Shown here one piece after another: positions 33,971 to 46,801 of a stretch of 64,000 bases of DNA (the first letter of the stretch is position 1; each line of letters begins with the position of its first letter). The notes under the pieces are model-generated. The model worked only from the letters and a program-made list of their open reading frames with translations, was not told where the DNA came from and did no database searches. Made by a program: the position numbers and the translations under genes. The stretch spans positions 186,001-250,000 of the forward strand of contig JAWPHD010001286.1 of assembly GCA_037043455.1 (NCBI GenBank), in the 5' to 3' direction. This DNA comes from Cyrtodaria siliqua. Lineage: Eukaryota; Mollusca; Bivalvia; Adapedonta; Hiatellidae.

Positions 33971-35636
33971 GAAAAATGGACAATATTTACTGTTTACAAA
34001 ATAATTGCCTAAGAAAAAATGGATAATATCTACTCTAAGGAAAACTGGGTTATATATATACTTTAAAAATACAAAGATGAAAACTGTGGACAATAATAGC
34101 TCATCAAAACAACGGGGAAACATGTTTATGGGGAAACTCTACTCTCGTGAAAAGATGGTTTCATTTTTCTTCCTTATTTATATTATGCAGCCAATCTGGA
34201 ATATATAGAATCCTATAGATGTTTAATGGCATATCTATACATATATATTAACTGTATACACAACAACACATTAGTCACACTGAACATATATACACTGTGT
34301 ACGTGTTGTCAACATTCCTGCATGCAAAATGCAAAATATTTTCTGCGTAAGTAAACAAAACATGATAAAAATACAATTAATAGAAGCAAAAACGTTTTGG
34401 ATGATTGTGATCAGCTAGTTTCCCCTGTCTTTCTCTTGCAATGACATTAATTACGGGCGTGTCTCTTTGACAATAACTGCTGGAGTTATTTTATTCAAGT
34501 CAACATAAGATGGTTTAACAACAAAAATAATCTTGCTGAATGGAGTGTAGATACGGTGGGTGGGGGAGGGGCGGGGGAGGGGCGTGGGGAGGGATTACTG
34601 TATATTCCAGATCATGCTATTGTATTGGTGATAATTTAGATGCTAACATACGCCAACTAACAACAGCTTAACGCATCTTCTTAATGTTTTCTTGAAATCC
34701 CGATATAGATGTAAGATACGATAACAAAATACAGCTAATTATATCAAGAGATGCTGATCAAACTTGACTGCATCAAAATGCAAAATTATTCACAGCTCGG
34801 TATGACAGTGAAACAAAAGAAAAAACTGTGATAGCAACAGGTTGAAATAAAATTAGAAACATATCCCAGGCAATTCCTCAAAGACCAGCTGTACCCACTA
34901 ACTGGAGGAAAAATATGTTACTTACCAAAGATCCGTGCTAATTATTCCAGTCCAACGTTTTTGATTGTATCAAGACTGTTCTTGATTGTATCAAGAAGAA
35001 CAACTTTGCTGGGTGTCAGTGTGTTTGCAAACATACTTGATATGCCGATGGAAACAATTGGTTGTGTTATTCAAAATATCCCTGCTAAATATGCATTTAT
35101 TACTAAAATACATTATGCGCATTTGTAAATTGACATATTAGCATAAATGTAAATGAGATATTTATAACATCGGGATACAAAATAATAATAAAGGTTTACC
35201 AACAGTCTTATGGTAGTCTGGTAATCACATACATTAATGCGTGTGAACATTGTGTTATAAACAAGAGTTTAATGGCAACATTTAATGAATAATTTAAAAG
35301 TTAATTATCTGACAAGTGTTGATTAGCACATTTACTATACCATAAGTTTATTGCATTTGCTGCTGATGTCGCTATTTTGACCTGAGTATCACTATTGCTG
35401 CTGACGGAACCATAGTTGCTTCTACAACGACTACTATTACTACAATAGAAGTAGCTATAAAAGCCGAACAGGACGTGTAGCATTCAAAGACCTCATCCAG
35501 CAAGAAACACGCAATAAACAAACAAGAATTACAAGGAAAGTATTCAAGACAAGTTATGTGACATCATCAACATAAAAAGTTAGAATAAGGTTTGGTGTAT
35601 CCTAGAAGCTGGTTTAAACCCCCAGAGGCCTTTCTG
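33971..35636. other. Unassigned DNA with one G-rich tract
   Basis: Apart from the G-rich tract at 34555-34593, nothing is recognised. Confidence 0.45.
34555..34593 (+). repeat. G-rich tract with quadruplex potential
   Basis: GGTGGGTGGGGGAGGGGCGG and the following bases give at least five runs of three or more G separated by one to three bases on the plus strand. Confidence 0.85.
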
Positions 35637-35798
35637 TCACTGTCCGTTCCAAGGCAGCCTTTCTGTCACTGTCCGTTCCAATGCGGCCTTTCCGTTACTG
35701 TCCGTTCCAATGCGGCCTTTTTGTCACTGTCCGTTCCAAGGCGGCCTTTCTGTTACTGTCCGTTCTAATGCGGCCTTTCTGTCACTGTCCGTTCCAAG
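35637..35798. repeat. 29-bp minisatellite, six units
   Basis: The unit GGCCTTTCTGTCACTGTCCG followed by TTCCAATGC repeats six times with a few substitutions (GTCACT/GTTACT, AATGC/AAGGC). Confidence 0.92.
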
Positions 35799-35867
35799 CA
35801 GGTAGCCCTATTGTCAACAATGTGCGTACACGTTTGTAATTTCACATATCTTGCCTATTAGTTTTCC

Positions 35868-35960
35868 TTGAAATTGTTGTTTGTTTCGATGCGTGTTTTT
35901 GATTGAATGTCGTCCTTGAATGCTACATTTCCTGTTCAACTTTTATATCTACTTGAATTA
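35868..35960 (+). repeat. Dispersed similarity pair with 48840-48925
   Basis: GATGCGTGTTTTTGATTGA and TGCTACATTTCCTGT occur in the same order near 48870-48920 with one small gap. Most likely a fragment of an unidentified dispersed repeat. Confidence 0.4.
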
Positions 35961-36484
35961 AACATGAACCTGTCCGTACAGAACCATAAACAATTTAAAT
36001 GCATTATGATTGGCAAGTGTGTATAAATCTACAATCAATTTATTGCTGATCTTGTTATGAATGAAATTAATATGTGTACACATGACGACAGTGCACATAC
36101 TAGAAGTGAGCATATATTTGCTAACAGATTGAAATTAAGAAGCTATGGACAAACTATTTGATAAATCTAGCAATAGTTTATAAATAGGATTACGGTGACA
36201 ATAATGTGCTAACCGCCTTACCCCGGCGTCCGCGGTATTAGTAGACTGTTGATATATGTGTATATCTATATGCTTAGTGGCTCTCACAGGGTCAAAATAA
36301 AATACCCTAGAAAACTGGTCATTTGCTTCACTTTACCAATACATGTATTGCGTTTTCTCTCCCATTATAATGTTGAAAGCAAACAATAAAGTTCAAATAA
36401 CTTATTGAAATATTGTATACAGTAGGCTTACCCTCATTCCTATTTATTAAGATGTTTTGTGGTGTATGGGGTCATTGGCACTGT

Positions 36485-36714
36485 ATTCGTGGTGATTAAC
36501 CCATCCTTAGCCTCGTCCATCGAATTCGGACGTAACCCGGGCGGTCCCGTGTATCGGTCTATCCTCCAAGCACGTTAAAGAACCATAGAAATCTATTCGA
36601 TATAAGAGTAGGACACGGTTCCCGGATTCCTATGTATCCGTCCCTTCTCGCTGGGGCGACTTTAAATAACCTATACTGTGTTGATGAGTCGTTAAACAAC
36701 ATTCAATTCAATTT
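36485..36714 (+). mobile_element. tRNA-derived SINE, family 3 (5'-truncated)
   Basis: Matches the complete SINE at 63610-63933 from CCTTAGCCTCGTCC through GGGCGGTCCCGTGTATCGG, CAAGCACGTTAAAGAACCAT and TTGATGAGTCGTTAAACAAC to the AATTC tail. The tRNA-like head is missing or unrecognisable. Confidence 0.8.
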
Positions 36715-36860
36715 CATACTTACGTTTAACCTTTGTCTTGTGCAACGGTCATCACCTTAACTTCTCCTGTTTGTTTGTAACCAAAAAATGCATGTTTTTC
36801 TTTTCTTCTGATTCAGCTAAGCTGTTCCAATACAGTGGCATATGCAGCTACTTTTAAATT

Positions 36861-37045
36861 ACAGTCAAACCTTTATTACGATACCACTAAAGATAATAGA
36901 AAAAATGGTCTCTATGCGCAGGTGGTATCTCTCGTGATATAGGACCATTGTAATTTGAAACCATTCAATTTCGAACTGAATGGTCTTTTAAGCCAGGCGG
37001 TCGAGTCATAGAGATGGTTTCTTAAGCAGGTTTCGTTGTATGTTT
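36861..37045. mobile_element. Possible DNA-transposon end or fragment (CAGTCAAACCT)
   Basis: ACAGTCAAACCTTTATTACG, TGGTCTCTATGCGCAGGTGG and a further GGTCTTTTAAGCCAGGCGGT make a series of 'ggtct...aggyggt' blocks. I recall this as typical of the ends of some invertebrate DNA transposons. No matching second terminus was found, so this is tentative. Confidence 0.3.
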
Positions 37046-38774
37046 TCTTTTAATTTGAGTTCGCTGCATATACAGTTGCTGTTGCTACACTGCATGAAGT
37101 GTGTTTATATTTTTCACGTTATTGTTCTTAAGAAATTTAGATATACTGATGGAAAAAAGGTTTATCTAGTGTTTGTTGCACCCTGGAAATAATACATTTT
37201 TGGTTGTAAAATCAAGAAACTACTGCCATAGACACAATATTTTATTAAACACACATCAATAACAGTCGAACATCTAAATGAACGTAGGGGTCAAGCCCGT
37301 AAAGTCCCAAAATGTCAGTATATCTTGTATACAGTATTATTTCATCTAAAAAACTTGCTAAACTTTCTTCCCTCAGTATATACTTATCTGCTATGAATCA
37401 AATGGGATGTTTCTTGTCTCCATGCATGCGACTTTAGTCTGCCGGCATTTGTGGCAAGTATGCCGTCTATGGGACTTACATAGAATCAACATTGGTATAT
37501 GTTGATCACACTATATTGTGAGTATTGTTGTTTTGGTTTATATCCGTTTAGTATATGCTTTAAGGTTTGAGTTTTGTATATACGTATTAAACAAAACCAA
37601 GTATGCTGATTTTAATCAATTTATTGAGTTAAACAATTTAAAACGTACAATGGCATTAGTTATTATAGTTAGATGTTTTTGAATGAGCGTTTTGTCTAGT
37701 ATATCAGCTATTGACATTCGCTTTCTATATTTGCGTCTTATCCGAGCTTTTGTTTCCATTTCTCTTGGCTACCGCCGGTATGTCCAGAAACGGCAGACAT
37801 AGTATAGGTGCGGACAAACATCGACAAATATATATGTTTGACATGTACACAGTTGCCTATTAATGAACTGTATAAATATACTTTGACCTATATATGCAAA
37901 CATTGCTGGAGACACTAACCCACATAACTGTCCGCTGTCTAAACATCTTTCTGCTTAAACAAAGGATCCAAATGGCTTTACTAGCCATCGGGAGCGGGAT
38001 GCGTTAAGCCTTTTTATTCAACCTTTACAACTTTTATAATCGTTTTATTACTTTATTATTAAATGATAAATGAAGGGTATTTGACTGAAAGAACGTTAAA
38101 AAGACATGTATATGATTAATTAGAGAGAGAAAAAAACACACAGCAATAAATTAATAAATATTTTGCAAACAAAACAGTTTCATTTCATTTTGTTTGATGC
38201 AACATAGGGTACAGCCATAGTAATAGCGAGACTTCCCTGCAGCGTCTTGCTACACTACCAACTTCCACCACGAAGTATCATATGATTATTTAGGCTACAA
38301 AAGCAGCAGAACACGATTATTATTATTACATAAAAGCTGTCTTTAAATGAATCGCATACGTATCATAAATAAAAAAAAATTATTGATTTTTTTTGTCTTT
38401 TTCTTTTCTCAATTTCTGCTACTTTCTAGTCTCTGCCGCTGAATGCAACTTATTTCTTGGAATACATACATGAAAAACGACACTTTAATATAACTGTTTT
38501 GAGTTATTCAATGATTACATTCATGTATATGTAACTTTTGTACTGTCATAAACCATTGTTTGCATATATGTATTAAAAGAAATAAAATATTAAAATATAA
38601 AAAAGTGTCATATAAATCATATAAAAGTTGAAAATATTTTTTTCATGAAAAGTATAATTTATTAAGAAAATGTGTGTGTTTTAAAAACGAAACATTTATG
38701 AATTTATTCTCATGTGAAACTCCTATTATAAAAATATCGTATGAACAGTTTTATTTGAGAATTACATGTGGCTC
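37046..38774. other. Unassigned AT-rich DNA
   Basis: No gene, RNA or repeat is recognised. Confidence 0.45.
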
Positions 38775-38845
38775 ATATTATATAAGAATTATATGAGAAT
38801 CGCATTATATGAGAATCGCATTATATGAGAATATAAGAATATTTC
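38775..38845. repeat. 16-bp AT-rich tandem repeat, about 3-4 units
   Basis: GAGAATCGCATTATAT repeats, with diverged outer units reading TATAAGAATTATAT. Confidence 0.8.
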
Positions 38846-39276
38846 ATTGGTATGTCCATACGTTACCCGTTGATGTGGTGAAAGTAACAACATTTTGTGG
38901 TGGAATACCTTCTCGGACGGGTATAAATCAACACCGAAGGTAAGAAAATGATTATTTGCTTGTTCTTATTTATATATTCCAGAAGTGCGACATAGCGCAA
39001 GATGTTGTCCATACATATTTGAACACTCGCCTGAACGTTATTTTGTCTAAATGTTTGTAATTTTTTCAAACATTCGATGAAATTATGACTTTTTATACCC
39101 ATACACAATAATACAAAATAAAAATTAAAAAATTAACCGGTCGGATGCATTAAATCGCGCTGTGCATTATTCTGTGAGGTAAAGGACACTCTCCTTCGCA
39201 ATGTTTTCAAGTTTATTTGGTATCTTCAGAATTCAGAAACGCAGAATTTACAAAGTCAGCGGCCCAATAAAAAGTA
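38846..39276. other. Unassigned DNA
   Basis: Nothing recognised. The minus frame at 38863-39108 has no known motif. Confidence 0.45.
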
Positions 39277-39442
39277 GGTAATGTCATATGAGGTCATGTC
39301 ATATGAGGTAATGTCATATGAGGTAATGCCATATGATGTCATGTCATATGAGGCTATGTCATATGAGGTAATGTCATATGAGGTCATGTCATATGAGGTA
39401 ATGTAATATAAGGTCATGTCATATGAGGCTATGTCATATGAG
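39277..39442. repeat. 15-bp minisatellite, eleven units
   Basis: GTCATATGAGGTAAT repeats every 15 bp with GGTCAT/GGCTAT variants. Because 15 is a multiple of three, the minus frame 39256-39588 contains SYDMTSYDI repeats. It is taken as an artefact. Confidence 0.95.
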
Positions 39443-42351
39443 CAACCCGCTACATGGTATTCAGAAATAATACCCACTACGACCAAAGTTTGTTTGATGT
39501 TGCACACATGTAGATTTCGGGACGAGAACAACTTTTTCTTGAACTTTATCTTGAAAATACCTTTCGCTAAAGGATGTTGGCTGGTCAAGTTTTGACATCT
39601 TCAAGTCTAAACATTTTATTTTTTAAATCATAGTTTTATTTGACAATAGAATTGTTTCATTTTTACCATTCTAGTAGATATGGATATAATGTATGATTTA
39701 AGATGGTAACATACCAAATTTTAAGCAAATTTTTTTTTTCATATTTTTTCCGTCATTTGTGATCATTTTTTGTTGTCAGCAAAATAGGGGGTATGGGTAG
39801 CTCTGAGTAGAATTTATCCTTTTGCTATAGAATAAATCAGATTTTTGTTTTTCAGTAGTGGAATATATATATAAAAGTAGATACTGAGCTAATTTTATTT
39901 TCGATCTCCATGTCAATATTGTGTGTACAGTATTTTACATTGAAAATGTCAAAATAACTCCAAAATGGGTGCAATTTAAAGATTTTTTAATAAAAAATCA
40001 TTAGAAGCCTGGTGACCTATATATTTTTTTTACTTGTTTTGAAAGAAATGTCATAGGACCTTGACATATACAAGTTTTAAAGAAAGTTGATCATTAGAAC
40101 ATAATTTTTTATCTTGAATTAATTTTTCGGTAAAAACAAAAGTGGGTGGGGTACGGTTCATATACGTTTGCTTTTTAAAGTAAAAAGACGAATGAGGATT
40201 ACAATTGTTTTTGTATGATTTGAAAGATATGTATATATGCAATCGAAAATTATTTGTTGTTTTTCAATAAACTTAATGTTATGAAAACAATTGTGAAAAT
40301 GTTCAATGACTATGTTTTTCCTCTTTTTAGTGAAATTTTGAAGTTAGAAATATGTGCCTTCTTCAATGACGTCTAGTGGGAAAAAAAGTGTGGTGACCTA
40401 GCCTTTTTTTGATAATTTTGAATCTAAATTATTCCAAAGAAGCTTTAAATAGGAATTTAAAAAAAATCTCATCACTACGTCCTTTCCCAGCCAACCTCCT
40501 TAAACAATTAATAAAAACTATGTTTTTTAATCTTTCCAAAAAAACGAAATTAACAAAACAGTGCAATTTTCCTGAATAAAAATGAATATGTATATGGTAC
40601 CCATCTAACCATCGACTTACAGGTCGTTTGTAATACAGACACTTAAAAAGAATATTGCAATAATAGCAGATTTAAAACTGTGCAGTTCTCCAGCTTTGGG
40701 AGTGTTGATTACATTTCTCTGTCAATTTATGAGACGTGTTCTTTGTTCATTTTTATTTCGACAATTTGGTCCTGAAGCATATTAGAAGTATGAGAACTCT
40801 CACCAAATTGGACACCTTTGTTTATTAGCTTACTAGTGTCCGTTTTTGCGAGGAGTGTTCCTAGAAACGAACTGGGGTAATAAATTACTAACAAAAATGT
40901 ATTAATATAAAAGTTATTTCATCGTTATAATTTTTATTTGGGCATATTAGGTTTACTGTTCAACGTAATATAACATCAAATTACTCTTAATACACAAAGC
41001 CCGAATACGCTAAAACTTCCTAAATATTTGCCAAATATCGGTTTCAGTTCCAAGTGCAGTAAGCACCTAAGCAACCCATCAAACGTGTCTGGACATCGTC
41101 TGGCTAATAACTGTTTAGAGAGTAGAAGCGTTAGGGATCAGCCTTAACGCACACATCGCTAAAACAAATATTTGCATCTTTACGCACCAGATAATCTAAA
41201 ACAAATTTACATCCCATTTGATCATCTCTCGTTAGAATCTATTGGGGGTTCGGTCGTGTTGATTGCATTTACTAGCGAAAATTGCCTTCGAAAATAGCGC
41301 AAATAAAAAGCAAAACCAATCATCACCGCAAAAAGTTTCGGCCCATCGTAAAATCCGTGCCATCAAATGGGACATCCCATTAAGTGCATTAAGACGTTGT
41401 CTTAAAGCGAAATAGGACACCGTCTTGCAGTATCTCGTCACAAATGTCTTCTGAAGACGCGGATAACATTTCCTGTATCAGAACAAACGAATGGTAGGAG
41501 GCACGATTAATTGTCACCATAATACCAGCCTCCTATACAAACATTATTGATATTTACGCGAATTTTCTTTGGTCTGTCTCATTTGCTGTGCCGTAGCCAA
41601 AATGAAAAATCTTCTTCGATTCAAAGACCGGCTTTAAACCGTGAAAGATCGATTTTAATAAAAGGCCATGAAACTATGATTACAGAAAACACACACAGGG
41701 TGTTTCCTTTCACAAATAGCTTGTCTTTTGACTTATTGTGATGATTGAAGGTTGTACGGCGATGGAAACATCGCTACAGTCGCCCTAGATCCATTATAGA
41801 CCAGTGAAACGGCTTCCCCTTGCAACTTGAGACGATGGTTAAAGGGAAAAGGCTGACGGGAAGCTTTTAGGAAGGGCGTAGCAACATAAAAGAAAATAAC
41901 AGGTCTTGTAATGCTTTCTTTTGCTATCATTAATACAATGGCACGACATTGTAATGGAACCACGAACTCTGTAGGCATCAAGGCGGCAAAATAGTCTTAC
42001 AAATGCTCATCCGTATTTCTATATGAGTTTTGAAGTATTTCACCTTTGCATTTTAATAATTAACCAAGTCCATTACTTTGCTATACGGACATTGCAAAGC
42101 ATCCGTAGTTTTGCCAAACCTTGTTACTTTAAATATATAAAATGATACCAATTTAAATCGTATTTTCTGAAACTCTTTTATAGATTTTATATTTGGTTCC
42201 TCAATTTATTTTTTCCAAACCCTGCGCCTTCAAAACATCTCTCCAACATCATGAGACTGATTCCAATTTAAATCGTATCCTACGTTTATTTTCTGTAACT
42301 GTTTCTCGGTATATTATTGAACAAGTTGAATAGCACCGCCTATATTTACCC
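39443..42351. other. Unassigned AT-rich DNA
   Basis: Nearly 3 kb with no recognised gene or repeat. Frames at 41232-41441 and 41733-41981 fall in a slightly more GC-rich part but show no domain. An exon here cannot be ruled out by eye. Confidence 0.4.
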
Positions 42352-42355
42352 TTAA

Positions 42356-42518
42356 CTCGCTAAGTACGACTATAACAGCCTTTGCGTAACTCGCAGGCTG
42401 ATCAGGGTTTACAATGTCCGGCTGCTGATCAGTCATTTCCTCAAAAACACCCCTTTGTCACATAAATGGAATGGTCTTAATTCAAAGAAAAAACAGTCCA
42501 TTATATGTTTGTAGCGGG
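42356..42518. mobile_element. piggyBac-like MITE (copy 1, 163 bp)
   Basis: Flanked by TTAA at 42352-42355 and 42519-42522, with ends CTCGCTA and TAGCGGG. The second copy at 59814 has the intact CCCGCTA / TAGCGGG pair. TTAA target sites with CCC/GGG termini are the hallmark of piggyBac. Shared interior includes GTTTACAATGTCCGGCTGCT and CATAAATGGAATGGTCTTAA. No transposase is encoded. Confidence 0.8.
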
Positions 42519-42522
42519 TTAA

Positions 42523-43942
42523 GGGTCAAAAACTTACGGGAAAACATGCGTAGAACAATTATTTAACTAACGCCCATCATTTGTTTCAGGATTCCTCAAG
42601 GTCGGTCGAATATCTATATTGAAAGCGTCCTGGTTTATAATTTTTTCCATTGCTGATTTGCTCTATGTTTAGTTGGATTACCTCCCTTCTATTAAAATCT
42701 TGCATTGACAGGTATACAATAATAAATAGAATTGTAACACCATGATGTGTATATTATCGTTTCGGGAAGTTGTATTGGTCAGAAAGAGGACATTTAAGGT
42801 AACTGACCATAAATCCGTGTGGTCAGTTTAAGTGTCAAATGGTCAGTTATATTTTTACTTTATTTGTTGTTGGAGCTGTTGAAGCAGAAGTTGTAATTGA
42901 TCTATTGAAATCAGCACGGTTCGACTATTAGTGTCATTATATCTCTTCCTATCTCAAGTTGGATAGGGTGAAGACTAGGTTGGCTATGCCATATTAGAGA
43001 TTAACCTGGTAGATAGCCGTAAAAACCGTCTATGACAATTGCCGACCATACAAAGCAGCACAAGGCAAAGCATAGTATATATGGGTTAAACATATTTAAT
43101 TTACAGTATTTCGCAACGTTTACAGATACGAAAGAGTTTGAACATGCTTATAGAAAGTGTATTAATTAACTGTTAATTCGTTATGGCTAATGCAAAATTC
43201 ACCGAAAGTATCAGTGAGTGATGTGCAAGGTTTGGAAAAGTGTACATAACTGTATACTATGAAGTCTTTGTATTTGTTGTTGCCTATCTCTTTGCCAGTG
43301 TATTAACGTTAAATGGTTAGAAATATATCACATGTATAATACAAGTATAGAGATAATATATCGTCAACACCAAGTTGATGTCAAAACTAAAGACGAACCT
43401 AAAGGCCAATATCCGAGTTATCCCGTTAAACTAAAGCGGATTTATGCCTGTATTCTCTACGGTCGCGGATCATCATAACCGATTTGATTTCAATAAAAGT
43501 TAATACAGGATTAACATTATTTTGATGGAGTATAAACTTTTCCGAAAATAAAGCCAGAAGTTAATACACGCATACACTCAATGAAAACAAACTGGACCTT
43601 TTGATTAAAAACGAAATTTTAAGAATTGCGAACCCCATTTGAAATAAGATCATACATATTACGACTATTGCGCAGGAAAAGTAGTTCCTCAAAGACATGC
43701 ATATGTAAAAGACGTCATCCAGTGAAATGGCGTTAGATGCATAAAAGTATGAGCTTATGAGGATGGAATTATAAATCAATAACACAATCGTATGTATGTA
43801 TGTATAGTGGTGTTTGTGTGAAGAGTTTCTAGTTCACGTGCACTCATTCAATGTTCATATTGGATGCAAAGTTCACTTGGATGCAAACACATATCGTCTT
43901 ACTTGAAATACTACTCGTTACACATAATCAAATAAAAGGCTA
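42523..43942. other. Unassigned DNA
   Basis: No gene or repeat family is recognised. Confidence 0.45.
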
Positions 43943-44519
43943 TACACTACTCAACTTTTATAATCGGTCACTATTCAAAGAATTATATATTTTTAAATAA
44001 TTCATATTTTCATTTGATATTTTAACTGGCGTCGTTTAACAAATATCGCTAGCGATTTATAAAACTTAATCCGCCTTGATCGGACTAAAAGCTTGTTGAT
44101 AAACTTAAAGGGACACACGGCAATCTTAAAGTGTTTGAAATAGGTGTCTCGGTTTATATATCCAGTATTATTTTTACTTTTACCCTGGTTACATTTAAAT
44201 AAATCAAATTTTAAGTATTCACTCTTTCGTCTTATTATACTATACTATAAGTTTTAATATATTATTGTTGAAATAATATCAAAAGTTAATAATATGCAAA
44301 AACAAATTGCTTAATACTATTCTTATAATTAATATTAATGATTGAACAAATGCAAGCTATGCAGAAAACTAGCGGGACGCCGTGAGTTTTTAAAAAATAA
44401 AAGATTGCCGTATGTCCCTTTAATAAAATATTGGTATGTGTTTCGGTGATTTCCAGTTTTTAGTATTCGTGTTATTTTCAAAAAAACTGAGTGACCGATT
44501 ATAAAAGTTGAGTAGTGTA
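43943..44519. mobile_element. TA-ended MITE with 30-bp perfect inverted ends, interrupted
   Basis: TACACTACTCAACTTTTATA then ATCGGTCACT (43943-43972) is perfectly inverted at 44490-44519. A second element (44105-44423) lies inside, so the original would be about 258 bp. TA at both ends suggests a Tc1/mariner-type element. No coding sequence is present. Confidence 0.85.
44105..44423. mobile_element. TTAA-flanked MITE with TTAAAGGGA ends, nested
   Basis: The 23-bp end TTAAAGGGACACACGGCAAT then CTT (44105-44127) is inverted at 44401-44423 with one mismatch. The terminal TTAA is presumably the target duplication. TTAAAGGRR ends with TTAA targets are, as I recall, described for T2 MITEs of the Kolobok superfamily in frogs. 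That assignment is by analogy. Confidence 0.8.
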
Positions 44520-44730
44520 CATAATCGAACAAACGCTACAAATAATCAAACAAATCTTATTGAATGAGTAAAGTATCAATCCATTGAATTACATGACATT
44601 CTGAGCATGTTTTATTTTGATCTGTGTTATTAAACGTTCCTGTTCAAAACTAGCATAATAATCGCATAAGACAGTCTTAGTGACAGACTAACTACGTTCT
44701 AAAAATAGCTCTCTGGCTAATCGGCGAGTT

Positions 44731-44823
44731 CTTGGGCACCAGTTCAGACTCTACTGTACCCATTACCTTTAAGATACCTAACGGCTTATCGAGTATGTTG
44801 GTGGAGGGACGTTAAACCTTAGA
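44731..44823 (+). mobile_element. SINE-like 3' fragment
   Basis: CTTGGGCACCAGTTCAGACT and the ending GTGGAGGGACGTTAAACCTT resemble the 3' part of a tRNA-derived SINE of the class at 63610. It runs into an AC repeat. The head is absent. Confidence 0.4.
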
Positions 44824-44826
44824 ACG

Positions 44827-44854
44827 ACACACACACACACACACACACACACAC
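44827..44854. repeat. AC microsatellite
   Basis: Fourteen AC units, probably grown from the tail of the SINE-like fragment. Confidence 0.95.
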
Positions 44855-44855
44855 G

Positions 44856-45663
44856 GTTCTGGGGTATCAACGTGTTCTTAAAATAGAAGTTATCGCTGTA
44901 GGCTGATTCCCGAGTAATCAATAACCAATAGATGAATAATGCGCCGTGTTTTAGACAGATATTGGGGTTAAATCGTAGTTTTGGTAAACAATCGATACAA
45001 ACAAAGCTGCTTTTTCGAAAGTATAAAAACTGTGTAAGACTCGTCTTATAGTGTTAAATCAGCATTTATATTCCAAGCGCAATGTTATTATCATGTCAGT
45101 TCATTTGCTCAGTTTAGTAAAGAATGAAAATAACAATGGTTCTCCATTAATTACTTCTCCTTCCAGTGGTATCAAAGCCAATCACAAATATATGCGTCGG
45201 CTTCGACGAATACTAAACCGGATGGGTGATACTAAAACTCCTGTTAAAATATTATTGCGCAATTATATTGTTACCTTCAATGTAGTCAAAATCGGTATAG
45301 TCACCGAAAAGCTACGGACTGTCGCTACTTAAGGCACTTTGCCTACTGCACATTTAGTGAATTATTTCTTTTACACTATGATTTCTTTGTAAAACGGTTA
45401 CTGTGGTGCAATATAAACTTTTTTAGGGCCTGTATATATTTTGTGACCCGTTTAATTTATATACTGTGCGTGTTTTTTTTGTTATCACCAATATCTCGTT
45501 TTGCAAAAAGAGTTTCATATTTATAGAACACTTTGTCTATTGGTAGATGTTACATTTATCAAAATAATATTCAATATAGCTCGAGTTCCATTTTGAAACA
45601 GGATACACTTTGTATTAATACAGCACTTTGCAGCTATGGTTTTATTTAAGAAAAAAGACATCG
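44856..45663. other. Unassigned DNA with an unassigned 93-codon frame
   Basis: The plus frame at 45051-45332 is basic (YMRRLRRILNRM near its middle) and outside any repeat, but has no recognised family. Nothing else is seen. Confidence 0.4.
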
Positions 45664-45904
45664 TTTACTGTGAATTATCGTTTAATATGTCACGGTTTGG
45701 AGTTCAATTGTAAACAATTGAACGACAAACCGTGACATATTATATGTCACGGTTTGGAGTTCAATTGTAAACAATTGAACGACAAACCGTGACATATTAT
45801 AGAAAATTCACAGTGAATTATCGTTTAATATGTCACGGTTTGGAGTTCAACTGTAAACAATTGAACGACAAACCGTGACATATTATAGATAATTCACAGT
45901 AAAC
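45664..45904. repeat. Triple palindrome (foldback element cluster)
   Basis: A hairpin with 28-nt arms (ATGTCACGGTTTGGAGTTCA and its complement, two mismatches) occurs three times, centred near 45712, 45770 and 45856. Outer arms TTTACTGTGAATTATC at the left and GATAATTCACAGTAAA at the right pair across the whole block. The middle junction CACAGTGAATTATCG joins the end of one palindrome to the start of the next. This fits a foldback MITE of about 96 bp that has been duplicated. Confidence 0.88.
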
Positions 45905-46135
45905 GTTGTTCTATTTCTATTCTATTTCTATTCAAATACCCCTAAAATGTGAAAATAACGCACACATCTGAAATCTTTCGCATTGCGTTGCATACGTTAC
46001 AATGCGTAATGCGCAATGCGCAATGCTTATTCTCCTAACGTTGCAAAAATTACAGTGATATATCGTTCAATATAACGAGATATTTTAAACTAGGCTATAT
46101 AGTGCGGGTGTATTAGAATATTCAATATACAATTT

Positions 46136-46391
46136 GATTGATTGAATGAATGATGTTTTACGTCATTTTTAACACAGTTTAGGCCATATAAGACTGTCGA
46201 TTTTTGTTTGTGGTGACGGCAGACCATTCTATTTTTCCTTGGTAGAACCAGTAATGTATACCTCCTGCCATCCTAAGAATCGACACTTTCTCACTTACAA
46301 ATTGAGCTAGAAGTGGGATTCGAACCCGCAGCGGTGAGAGGCGAGAGGATTTACAACGCAGCGTCTTTAACACCTCGGCCATGGGAAGCGC
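46136..46391 (-). mobile_element. tRNA-derived SINE, family 1 (copy 4, full length)
   Basis: Complement of box B (GGATTCGAACC) lies at 46316-46326 and of box A (CCTCGGCCA) near 46373-46381. Body markers AAGAATCGACACTTTCTCAC and AGAACCAGTA are present. Confidence 0.85.
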
Positions 46392-46801
46392 TTTAAGGAT
46401 ATGCGGATATGCTGACACTATGCAACCTTTTCATTTATTTTTTAACTGACGTGGTATATTGCATAATCAATATGTGTCGTAGTTAGATAACATCTGTCAC
46501 TATTATAGATTATAAATGTGCTATTATGATTACGGTAACAGTTCATTGTGTTATATATGCGTTAACTATAGTTATCAATTGTTTCTATAACCGCAACAAA
46601 AGCGCAAGCTTTTCGAACGTGTCAATTACAATAGAAACAAACAAACAACAACAAAAAATAAATAAAAACAATATACTAGAGTAGCGGGGCGACAATAATA
46701 AGTATCATTTACTCTTACTCCCAGGTCATTTAAGGCAATGAAATGATAAAATGGAGTTTTACGTTCCATTCAACACAATTATGTAAGATAATTTCAAGAC
46801 A

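Noticed and set aside
41232..41981. Pair of short minus frames in a less AT-rich patch
   Set aside because: No recognisable motif, and their length is within chance expectation.
45051..45332. 93-codon basic frame as a gene or exon
   Set aside because: It lies outside repeats and could be an exon, but has no recognised family and no clear splice context, so it is left unassigned.
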